From: SIG714 sp045629725
GTDB taxonomy: Bacteria; Bacillota; Clostridia; Oscillospirales; CAG-272
Length of the DNA stretch: 31,104 bases
Assembly (NCBI GenBank): GCA_045629725.1
Contig: JAZQRT010000138.1
Span: 1-31,104, forward strand
Reading direction: 5' to 3'
Part shown: positions 23,801 through 30,566 of the stretch, piece by piece
Layout: each line of letters opens with the position of its first letter
Numbering within the stretch: the stretch's first letter is position 1
Translations under genes and position numbers: made by a program
Notes under the pieces: generated by a model
Told to the model about the DNA's origin: nothing
The model's database searches: none
The model's input: only the letters and a program-made list of their open reading frames with translations

Positions 23801-23844
23801 CAATTATAGTAATTAAAAATAAGGCTTGAAACAGGTGGAAAGTG

Positions 23845-24558
23845 ATGATAAAAAGCAAGAAAATTTTAATGGGACTGACCGCTGTATTTCTTATGACCGA
23901 AGCCCTGCTGGGTGTTCTTTTGCAAACCGTTCAAGGTTCCGTTCCAATAAATCTCCGTTATACTGCAGTTATTTTTGCATGCTTGTTCTGTATTTTATTT
24001 GCCGAAAAAACTTTTTCCTTTTGGTTTACACAAATAGCCCTTGCGTGTACTGTTTGTGCAGACTATTTTCTCGTATATCTTACGGAGATTCAGCAGCTTC
24101 CCGCTATGTTATTTTTCTCGGCAGTACAGATAGCCTATTTTTTAAGACTTTATTTTGAGGAGAATAATAAAGCACGGAGAAGGTTTCATCTCATCATCCG
24201 AGTGGTACTTTCTCTTTTGGCTATCGTTGTAACAGTTACGGTTCTTGGAAAAAACTGTGATGCGGTGGCGACGGTTTCCATGTTTTATTATGCAAATTTA
24301 ATGCTGAACGCTGTTTTTTCCTTTGCTTCGTTCAAAAAGAATTATCTCCTTGCCGTAGGCTTCTTGCTCTTTATTCTTTGTGATACTGTGATCGGCTTTG
24401 CCTTTATTGATGATTATTTGCCAATTTCCAAGGATTCCGTTATCTATAAGATCATTTATCCGGGATTTGACCTTGCCTGGGCGTTCTATTTGCCCTCCCA
24501 AGCATTTTTGGCAATAAGCCTTTTACCTGAAAGATTTAGAGAAACAATTAATAATTAA
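23845..24558 (+). CDS. YhhN/TMEM86-like (lysoplasmalogenase-type) membrane protein
   Basis: The 237-residue protein has about eight membrane segments. Two short motifs with buried acids, CTVCADYFLVYL (about 67-78) and FILCDTVIGF (about 175-184), plus YYANLMLNAVFSF, resemble the YhhN/TMEM86 family, which includes lysoplasmalogenases that cleave the vinyl-ether bond of lysoplasmalogens. The similarity is at the level of topology and short motifs, so it is tentative. The start is ATG 23845 behind AGGTGG. A GTG three bases upstream is also possible. It lies downstream of the hairpin-rich leader and divergent from the TMEM164-like gene. Confidence 0.55.
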   Translation: MIKSKKILMGLTAVFLMTEALLGVLLQTVQGSVPINLRYTAVIFACLFCILFAEKTFSFWFTQIALACTVCADYFLVYLTEIQQLPAMLFFSAVQIAYFLRLYFEENNKARRRFHLIIRVVLSLLAIVVTVTVLGKNCDAVATVSMFYYANLMLNAVFSFASFKKNYLLAVGFLLFILCDTVIGFAFIDDYLPISKDSVIYKIIYPGFDLAWAFYLPSQAFLAISLLPERFRETINN

Positions 24559-24579
24559 TTATAAGAATAAAAAATCTTA

Positions 24580-24618
24580 AAGTGCACCGATTGAGCTTTT
24601 AGTCTTGTCGGTGCGCTT
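24580..24618. other. Hairpin after the YhhN-like gene
   Basis: An 11-bp stem, AAGTGCACCGA (24580-24590) and TCGGTGCGCTT (24608-24618) with one G-U pair and a 17-nt loop. No T-run follows on the plus strand. A T-run follows only on the minus strand. It may be a weak terminator for the plus-strand gene. Nothing else is recognised between 24559 and the pair C promoter. Confidence 0.4.
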
Positions 24619-24759
24619 ATTGGTATGTATAAAATTCTCCGTTTTTGCATCGGTAATGTAAAAACATGTCTTGATGAATCATACGGTGGAGGAATCTTTT
24701 TTTAGCCTTTGGTAAATCAAGGATAAATTTATGTATTTTTGAAAAAACTTCCTTTTAGG

Positions 24760-24801
24760 TGTAAGATATTGGATTTGTTTTTCGACTATATGGGTGAAAG
24801 G
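24760..24801 (+). promoter_or_regulatory. Candidate autoregulated ECF promoter of pair C
   Basis: TGTAA (24760-24764), 18 nt, CGAC (24783-24786), TATATGG, GTGAAAGG (24794-24801). Block order and spacings are identical to those before pair B, while the spacer sequences differ, so this is a shared signal and not simply a recent copy. Confidence 0.62.
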
Positions 24802-24831
24802 CCTTTTGAAACTATGTAAGGAGGTGGCTTG

Positions 24832-25383
24832 ATGGAAGATAAGAAGATTGTTATGCTGTATTGGGAACGCAGTGAAGATGCAATTCGTGAAAGCGAAAAG
24901 AAGTACGGTAAATACTGTTACACCGTTGCATATAATATTCTTCATTCACAGGAAGATTCAGCGGAATGTGTTAACGATACTTGGCGTGGCGCCTGGGATT
25001 CCATACCGCCCGAAAAACCAAAGAGGCTTCAGAGCTTTCTTGCGCGAATTACGAGAAATATTGCAATTGACCGATATCGGCATAACAACGCGCAAAAACG
25101 CAGCGGGGAAGTTGAAAGCGCCATTGATGAATATTGGGAGTGTATTCCGAGCGCAGATGCTTCAATTGAGGATGAGTTATTGCTGAAGATGGCGGTCAAC
25201 GGTTTTCTCGCAACCCTTGATACCAAGACCCGCGTTATATTTATGCGCAGGTATTGGTACTTGATGAGCGTCAAGGATATCGCAAAGGGAATGAGTCTTT
25301 CAGAAAGCTACGTCAGTGTTGTCCTGCATAGAACCAGAAATAAATTTAAGGATTATCTCAGAAAGGAAGGGATATTTGTATGA
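24832..25383 (+). CDS. ECF-like RNA polymerase sigma factor, pair C
   Basis: This 183-residue sigma factor has region 2 (KIVMLYWERSEDAIRESEKKY, YTVAYNIL, ECVNDTWRGAWDSIPP), the FLARITRNIAIDRY segment, and a region 4 helix-turn-helix (VKDIAKGMSLSESYVSVVL then HRTRNKFKDYLRKEG). It is closest to the pair B sigma in region 4. The ATG at 24832 has AAGGAGGTGG upstream, and a TTG directly before it is less likely. It overlaps the beta-propeller protein by ATGA. Confidence 0.9.
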   Translation: MEDKKIVMLYWERSEDAIRESEKKYGKYCYTVAYNILHSQEDSAECVNDTWRGAWDSIPPEKPKRLQSFLARITRNIAIDRYRHNNAQKRSGEVESAIDEYWECIPSADASIEDELLLKMAVNGFLATLDTKTRVIFMRRYWYLMSVKDIAKGMSLSESYVSVVLHRTRNKFKDYLRKEGIFV

Positions 25384-27290
25384 AAAAAGAAAAATGGTAT
25401 CGCAGCATGAGTCTTGCTGATGATAAATATATTGCCGAAGCGCATCCCGATAATATGATCAAACCTAAAAGAAATAGAGTTTTAATTTCAGTTGCGGCAT
25501 CTTGTGCGTGTCTTGCGCTCCTTGCTTGCAATCTGTGGCTCTTTATACCCTTTAACACCAACCTGCCCGACGTATCTCGGTATGCGGACAGTGAATATTA
25601 CGGGGTTATTCAAAAATTGAACGTACTCACTTTTGAGAAGCCAAAGTACAAGAACAATGCGGAAAAGCTTTGGGACGAGTTAAACAGTTTCTCTTTTGGT
25701 GGAGTCACAAATAAAGGTCCGATGGTGGATAATGTAGAAGGAGAACTCTTAGAAGACCAATCGGGTAATTATCAGGAGATCACCGACAACCAAGTTGAAG
25801 GTATTATAGAGGCTGACCGTATAAAACGGAGCAACACGCATATTTATTACATTTATAATGATGTTCTTAGCATATACTCCATTGACAAAGAAAATACCAA
25901 AGAGCTTGGCAGCTATACTTTGCATTATGGGAGTGAGGGTTATTTCTTATACGATGAATATGAATTTTATCTTTCAAAGGACTGCAAAACCGTAACGGTA
26001 GTTACTCAGTATTATACGAAAACCGAGAGCAACGGGAGCCGCTATGTAAAGCTTATTTCCCTTGATGTCAGCGATCCTGCAAACATTGTTAAGAAAGATG
26101 AGTTTAGTATTACGGGTGATTATATTTCATCTCGTATGGTGGACGGAAATATTCTGCTCTTGACCGAGTTCGTTATCAACAAACAAGAGCTTGATTTTGA
26201 TGACGAAGCAACCTACCTTCCTCAAATTGACGAAGGTAACGGCGCACACAGCATTCCCGCAAGATGTATCGTATCGCCCGATAATCTTGATACAACTCGC
26301 TATACGGTCGTTATGAAGCTGGACGAAAATACCCTTGATCTCAAAGGCACTGCGGCATATCTTTCCTATTCAGAGGAGGTGTATGTTTCCGAAAATCACG
26401 TATTCTTAACTCATGTTTTCCCGGATAGAAAGAAAAACGAGGATGGTACAGTCACCACAAACTCCATGACGGAGATCTCTTGTCTTAGCTACGACGGAGA
26501 CAGCTTTGAAAATAAAGGAAACGTTACGGTAAAAGGTTACGTCAAGGATCAGTGGAGCATGGACGAGTACGAGGGTATACTTCGTGTTTTCACTACCACA
26601 AATGCTTCGATAGTCCGAGAGAATTATTACGATGACTACCACGTTTCCGTTTCCGACGTTATGCCTAAATCCGGAGCAAACGGAACTAACGCAAGTCTTT
26701 ATTGTATTGACCTTTCAAGCTTTGAAATTGTGGCTTCGGTGATTGATTTTGCGCCTCAGGGTGAGGTGATCCAGTCGGTAAGGTTCGATAAGGAAACAGC
26801 GTACGTTTGTACCTCTGTTCAACTTTTGGACCCCGTATTCTTCTTTGATCTTTCCGATCTCGGCAACATCACATATAAGGATACAGGTACGATCGAGGGA
26901 TTTTCCACCTCTCTTATCAACCTTGGAAACGGATATCTTCTCGGTATCGGCAGAGGTGATAATTGGAGTAGCTTTAAGGTGGAAGTATATGAGGAAACAG
27001 AAATCGGAGTTCGTTCCGTGTGCTCCTATGAGCGTGAAAATGTTATATATTCTACCGAATATAAGTCCTATTACGTAAACCGCGAAAATCAACTTGTGGG
27101 TATCGGCATCAGAGATAACGGTAATGGAAATGGCAGATATATTCTCCTTCATTTTGATGGGTACGAACTTGTCGAGCTTGTTAACGTACAGCTTGCCGGT
27201 GAGCCTGAGCTGATTCGCGGCGTTTATATCGACGGATATATGTATATGTTTGGATGTAATTACTTTAAGGTAGAAAAGGTTTTTGGTTGA
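25380..27290 (+). CDS. Putative anti-sigma/sensor membrane protein, pair C (beta-propeller ectodomain)
   Basis: The 636-residue protein has a cytoplasmic N-terminus with LADDKYIAEAHP (12-23), one membrane segment (about 33-57) and an extracellular part. From about residue 135 the latter matches the secreted beta-propeller family (Beta_propel): the entry motif NQVEGIIEADRIKRSNTHIYY (split: NQVEG 137-141, EADRIKRS 144-151) and repeating strands such as VLSIYSID, VKLISLDVSD, YCIDLSS and FFFDLSDLGN mark blades. Such propellers bind ligands or proteins outside the cell. Overlap with the sigma gene and the shared N-terminal motif argue that it controls that sigma factor, so the outside module differs wholly from A and B while the inside part is kept. 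Confidence 0.82.
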   Translation: MKKEKWYRSMSLADDKYIAEAHPDNMIKPKRNRVLISVAASCACLALLACNLWLFIPFNTNLPDVSRYADSEYYGVIQKLNVLTFEKPKYKNNAEKLWDELNSFSFGGVTNKGPMVDNVEGELLEDQSGNYQEITDNQVEGIIEADRIKRSNTHIYYIYNDVLSIYSIDKENTKELGSYTLHYGSEGYFLYDEYEFYLSKDCKTVTVVTQYYTKTESNGSRYVKLISLDVSDPANIVKKDEFSITGDYISSRMVDGNILLLTEFVINKQELDFDDEATYLPQIDEGNGAHSIPARCIVSPDNLDTTRYTVVMKLDENTLDLKGTAAYLSYSEEVYVSENHVFLTHVFPDRKKNEDGTVTTNSMTEISCLSYDGDSFENKGNVTVKGYVKDQWSMDEYEGILRVFTTTNASIVRENYYDDYHVSVSDVMPKSGANGTNASLYCIDLSSFEIVASVIDFAPQGEVIQSVRFDKETAYVCTSVQLLDPVFFFDLSDLGNITYKDTGTIEGFSTSLINLGNGYLLGIGRGDNWSSFKVEVYEETEIGVRSVCSYERENVIYSTEYKSYYVNRENQLVGIGIRDNGNGNGRYILLHFDGYELVELVNVQLAGEPELIRGVYIDGYMYMFGCNYFKVEKVFG

Positions 27291-27311
27291 TCACCCGCAG
27301 AAATTCATATG

Positions 27312-27348
27312 AAAAATGCCACGGGTTTTAAAAATCCGTGGCATTTTT
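27312..27348 (+). terminator. Terminator after sigma pair C
   Basis: Arms AAAAATGCCACGG (27312-27324) and CCGTGGCATTTTT (27336-27348) pair perfectly over 13 bp. Confidence 0.9.
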
Positions 27349-27436
27349 GATATATGAAAGGGAGTATCCCTATGGCTTATTCTCTTGCAGCATTTGTTTT
27401 CAGCGGTAATATGCTATTGACGGCAAACAAATATAT

Positions 27437-27859
27437 TTAAAATAAAAAAATATCGTGTTTTCCTTCCATGGCAAACAAGTTGCCGAAAGTAACCTTTTTG
27501 AAGAAACCGATCTTATAAGGTTCGCCGACGATTACAGAATAATCGTCTTTGTGCTCCAAGCTTACGATAATAGCATCGGTAGGCTTGCCGTCTACAGAAG
27601 TTACGCCTGCATTCCAAGCAATACCGCTGGCTTTGATCTTGCCCTCGGAGGCTAACTTCTTATGTATTTGTTGGAGTTTTTCAATGATATATTTGGATTC
27701 GGGATGCTCATTGCCATCAAAGTAATCTGTAGTTTCTACAGAATCGTCCATAAGTAAAACAGCGGCAAATGGGTAAAATTCACGGTGCTTTTTCAGTTGT
27801 TCCTCTGCAAACGGAAGTAATTTATCAAGCAACGCTTCGCATTGTTCTTTCGGTGTCAT
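27437..27859 (-). CDS. Conserved small protein of unknown function (140 aa)
   Basis: I recognise no named domain. The protein is soluble, with an N-terminal helix pair (about 1-30), then beta-rich stretches (FYPFAAVLLMDD, YSVIVGEPYKIGFFKK), and no signal peptide. Related small proteins with a similar PFAEEQL...FYPFAA...DDYSVIVGEPY pattern are, from memory, found as lone accessory genes in gut bacteria, sometimes in immunity-protein-like positions. The start has AAAGGAGAA upstream. It lies directly downstream, on the minus strand, of a complex hairpin repeat (27911-28152), like the next small gene. Confidence 0.65.
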   Translation of the reverse strand: MTPKEQCEALLDKLLPFAEEQLKKHREFYPFAAVLLMDDSVETTDYFDGNEHPESKYIIEKLQQIHKKLASEGKIKASGIAWNAGVTSVDGKPTDAIIVSLEHKDDYSVIVGEPYKIGFFKKVTFGNLFAMEGKHDIFLF

Positions 27860-27910
27860 TATTATTTTTCTCCTTTTTTTGTTTTTATATTTGAACGCAG
27901 GGCTCCTTGA

Positions 27911-28152
27911 AAACGAGAACTATGTAAACTAATCTTCCTTTCAAGCGTTTTCGCTGCCCAATCACGCCGCAGGCGTGTATGAAATCCGCAACTTGTTGCG
28001 ATATGGAATTGGCATAAAGTGCCGTATGGAATCATCACGAAGTGATGTATGGCATCAGACCGAAGGATAGACTTATCCCTTGGCGGTGACGAGTTGCGAA
28101 TATCTTCCCGAAAAGATGATTTTCCAACTATGCTGGTAAACGAAGCTATGTA
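27911..28152 (-). repeat. Complex hairpin repeat, copy 1 (with the end of a further copy)
   Basis: This fills most of the gene-free stretch 27860-28181. Four hairpins stand in tandem: CACGCC/GGCGTG (27963-27977), CGCAAC/GTTGCG (27987-28000), GGCAT/GTGCC (28011-28023) and CATCAC/GTGATG (28033-28047), joined by linkers of the form TATGRNATY. A 23-nt block at 28063-28085 (starting AAGGATAGAC) is identical to 28959-28981 in copy 2. GAGTTGC, ATCTTCC and the end block AAACGAAGCTATGTA (28138-28152) also recur in copy 2. A further end block, AAACGAGAACTATGTA (27911-27926), suggests the remains of another copy. The element ends 30 bp after the stop of the 28182-28712 gene. Confidence 0.7.
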
Positions 28153-28181
28153 TGTTTATAATCGAATGTGAATCCGGAAAA

Positions 28182-28712
28182 TCAATTGAAATAAATTTTG
28201 TAAAGCGCGGTTTCACGGTCAATTTTGCTCGCAAGAATATAAGAATCTTCCAAGCTAACATCATTGGATAAATGATAAAACATATTGACAACAAATAACA
28301 AATCACTTTTTCCTTCTATATAGTCGCTTGGTGCAATAAAGGTGTTGTTATGATCGGCAAACGCCTTGTAAAGCAGACCGCTACCCGTTGTACAGCCTGT
28401 GCAAATGACGGTTTTGTTGCGGATGGTTACGCCCTCTTGTAATTCTTCAAAGCCCAAATTTACGCGGCATTCATCAGGGTAATAGATGTCTTCTCCCAAA
28501 ACGGGAACGATAATTTTTCCGTTATCACCATGACAACCGATAATCAGATAATCATAGTCGAGTTTTTCTTTTTCACCCAATACATTAAAGTAATGTTGAG
28601 GTCTTCCAATAGGATAAATAGTGACCAGATATCCGAAGCTTTCCAAAACATTTCGAATTGCGTAGTTTTCTACTCCTACGCTACCGTCATCAAGTATCAA
28701 TACTTTTTTCAT
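28182..28712 (-). CDS. Small caspase/CHAT-like candidate cysteine hydrolase (176 aa)
   Basis: The 176-residue cytoplasmic protein starts MKKVLILDDG like an alpha/beta caspase-type fold. It has IIGCHGDNG with His61 after a hydrophobic strand and, about 40 residues later, VICTGCTTGSG with Cys104 and Cys107, the order and spacing of the His-Cys dyad in caspase/CHAT proteases. A conserved-looking FIAPSDYIEG follows. Close homologs are, from memory, often labelled with a delta-aminolevulinic acid dehydratase name that this sequence does not support. The start at 28712 is set by AAGGAG and the promoter. A longer frame upstream only reads through repeat copy 2. Activity and target are unknown. Confidence 0.65.
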   Translation of the reverse strand: MKKVLILDDGSVGVENYAIRNVLESFGYLVTIYPIGRPQHYFNVLGEKEKLDYDYLIIGCHGDNGKIIVPVLGEDIYYPDECRVNLGFEELQEGVTIRNKTVICTGCTTGSGLLYKAFADHNNTFIAPSDYIEGKSDLLFVVNMFYHLSNDVSLEDSYILASKIDRETALYKIYFN

Positions 28713-28764
28713 TTTGTATTCTCCTTCGCCGTGTTGATGGAGGCGATGCCGCCTTTCTGTTCTC

Positions 28765-28793
28765 ATTATACCACAAAATTGCGAGGAGTGCAA
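28765..28793 (-). promoter_or_regulatory. Sigma-A promoter for the caspase-like gene
   Basis: On the minus strand TTGCAC (28793-28788), 17 nt ending in TGG and TATAAT (28770-28765), an extended -10. The leader contains GGCG/CGCC near the ribosome binding site. The promoter abuts the end of repeat copy 2. Confidence 0.78.
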
Positions 28794-28797
28794 GGGG

Positions 28798-29049
28798 TTG
28801 CGAAGCAAATCACGCCGTAAGGCGTGTATATCATCCGCAGCTTGCCTGCGGCTTAGATAAAAAAATCCTCGTTCCGAAGAACGAGTATTTTTTGGCACAC
28901 TATTACAAAATCGATCCATACCATAATTTTTTCGAAATCTATCCGTGTTTTGAGGCGCAAGGATAGACTTATCCCTTGGCGATGATGGGAGTTGCACTTG
29001 TCCGCTATCTTCCGGGGTGCTACTCCATGCTTGCAAACGAGGCTATGTA
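28798..29049 (-). repeat. Complex hairpin repeat, copy 2
   Basis: This fills most of the gene-free stretch 28713-29090. It has TTGC/GCAA (28798-28808), CACGCC/GGCGTG (28811-28826, same stem as copy 1 with a different loop) and CCGCAG/CTGCGG (28835-28851), joined by TATATCATC. A terminator-like hairpin and about 60 bp of unrelated AT-rich sequence interrupt it. The identical 23-nt block at 28959-28981, GAGTTGC, ATCTTCC and the end block AAACGAGGCTATGTA (29035-29049) complete it. The end block lies 42 bp after the stop of the 29091-30566 gene. Confidence 0.7.
28859..28893. terminator. Terminator-like hairpin inside repeat copy 2
   Basis: CTCGTTC (28868-28874), loop CGAA, GAACGAG (28879-28885), preceded by an A-run and followed by TATTTTTT. 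Well formed in both directions. It insulates the caspase-like gene from the upstream pair D operon. Confidence 0.7.
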
Positions 29050-29056
29050 ATTTGAA

Positions 29057-29083
29057 AAGGCGAGCGTATTTTACGCTCGCCTT
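29057..29083 (-). terminator. Terminator of sigma pair D operon
   Basis: A 12-bp perfect stem AAGGCGAGCGTA (29057-29068) and TACGCTCGCCTT (29072-29083) with loop TTT. It begins 8 nt after the stop on the minus strand. The T-run after it (TTTCAAATT) is short. Confidence 0.7.
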
Positions 29084-29090
29084 ACTATTT

Positions 29091-30566
29091 TTATTCAGGC
29101 ATTTCGATTCCTATTCCGTATTCACCCATATACACATTGCGAGTTCCTATGATAGCCACCAAGTCATCCCTTGAAATATCGTTAGCTGTTCTTTCTGTCA
29201 TATCATACAAGATGTAAGAATCGTCGTAGTATTGAATGTACCAATTGTCTTTCTCTTTGTAGAGCCAAGTAGTTTTGATAACGCCATACAATTTGCCATC
29301 AACCTTGACATACCATGCATACAAGTTAAGGCACAAAAGTTCTTTGCCTTCGGGGTTAATATGCGGCGGAATCGGCAATTGTTCCGTATATTCAGCTGCT
29401 TTTTCGGAGAGATGCGCGGAGATGTTTTCCATTTGCACCATATCTTCTTTGGTATAACGAACTTCGGAATAGGTTACTTCTTCAGTAAGAAGATCTATCG
29501 TTATCGTTTCTTCGGTTTGACAACCGTTGATATATCGTGTGAAAATAAGCTTCCTGTTTCCAGAATATCGCACATATATTTGAGAAAAAATACCGTTGGT
29601 AAAGGGCTTTACATATTCGAGGGCATCTTTGGCGGCTTGGGTAGTAAAATTGAGTGTTATTACAGAGTGTGCTTGATACTTGCTGCCGTACCACTTGTCA
29701 TATTGATTTTTGATAGCAGATATAACGGTGCGCTCGGAGTCTCCACGTGATACAACAAGATCACTATGCTCGGGATTATCAAGATAATCTCTTGCAAACT
29801 GATAACCGTATATCCAACTTTTGTTTTGCCACAAGCTTTCATCAAATATGCCATCGCTGAAGGCGATAATGTTTCCAAGCTCGGGATTATCCTGATAATC
29901 CGCAAATACAGGCAATTCAAAATACTCCATTCGATTTTGAGTCGCGTTTTTCAAAACGTAATTTTCGACACCGATCTGATTCATTGATATTAGTAGCGAA
30001 TCATACACGGACATATCAACGTAAACGTACTCGGGAATCAAATACAGAAAATACTGTGGAACATTTTCACCGCTTATAACTTCGATTGTTTTCATTTGTA
30101 TCAATCGATATGCAGTAGGACGATATTCCGAGCTTATGTCAAGTTTATAATACTTATCGGGATAATTCTTTATAACCTTAGCTTTTACAGCAATTCCACC
30201 GCTGAATTCAAACCTTGGCTTCTCCTCAGATTCAACAGCACCTCCGCTTAATGCTGACGATGTACCTACTATAAATTCGGAATTGCTACCGTTTAGCTTT
30301 TCTGGTGATACCGTAGCATCGAATATAAGAGGAGTGTAGTTATTATTTTGCGGTGTGACAATCCCGGGATCATCCTCTTGCAGCATAGGCACTACGATAA
30401 CCGCGCTTATAATCAGCAAGAAGCAAGCTGCGATTGCTCCAAAGCGAAGCCATATTCCTTTCGTTTTTTGTTTTTTCTGTTGGAGCTTTTCCTTTTGTTT
30501 AACATGTCTTTCAATAAGTTCGAGATCAAGGTAATTCAGACCTTCATTCCATTCTTTCTTTTTCAT
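29091..30566 (-). CDS. Putative anti-sigma/sensor membrane protein, pair D
   Basis: The 491-residue protein has a strongly basic, Gln/Lys-rich cytoplasmic N-terminus with NYLDLELIER (11-20), a membrane segment (about 41-60) and a large extracellular domain of mixed alpha/beta character with many Tyr and Ile. It has no CPxC pair and no propeller repeats, so its outside module is a third, different type. I could not match it to a known family. It overlaps the sigma gene as ATGA, the same arrangement as pairs A-C, which supports an anti-sigma/sensor role. A terminator and repeat copy 2 follow. Confidence 0.72.
   Translation of the reverse strand: MKKKEWNEGLNYLDLELIERHVKQKEKLQQKKQKTKGIWLRFGAIAACFLLIISAVIVVPMLQEDDPGIVTPQNNNYTPLIFDATVSPEKLNGSNSEFIVGTSSALSGGAVESEEKPRFEFSGGIAVKAKVIKNYPDKYYKLDISSEYRPTAYRLIQMKTIEVISGENVPQYFLYLIPEYVYVDMSVYDSLLISMNQIGVENYVLKNATQNRMEYFELPVFADYQDNPELGNIIAFSDGIFDESLWQNKSWIYGYQFARDYLDNPEHSDLVVSRGDSERTVISAIKNQYDKWYGSKYQAHSVITLNFTTQAAKDALEYVKPFTNGIFSQIYVRYSGNRKLIFTRYINGCQTEETITIDLLTEEVTYSEVRYTKEDMVQMENISAHLSEKAAEYTEQLPIPPHINPEGKELLCLNLYAWYVKVDGKLYGVIKTTWLYKEKDNWYIQYYDDSYILYDMTERTANDISRDDLVAIIGTRNVYMGEYGIGIEMPE

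Noticed and set aside
23605..23829. 74-codon frame over the hairpin-rich region
   Set aside because: The start lies at the -10 box, there is no ribosome binding site, and the predicted peptide merely follows the inverted repeats.
27372..27440. 22-codon micro-frame with GGGAG upstream
   Set aside because: The site is inside a small hairpin (AGGGA/TCCCT), the frame runs into the end of the 27437-27859 gene, and nothing supports a peptide. Left as unproven.
28713..29036. N-terminal extension of the caspase-like gene
   Set aside because: The extra residues are a translation of repeat copy 2, its internal terminator and the gene's own promoter. The start at 28712 has its own ribosome binding site and extended -10 promoter.
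27911..29049. Calling the repeats true integron attC sites
   Set aside because: The position after genes fits, but no integron integrase is in the window and the end block AAACGARGCTATGTA lacks the usual attC core RYYYAAC/GTTRRRY arrangement.
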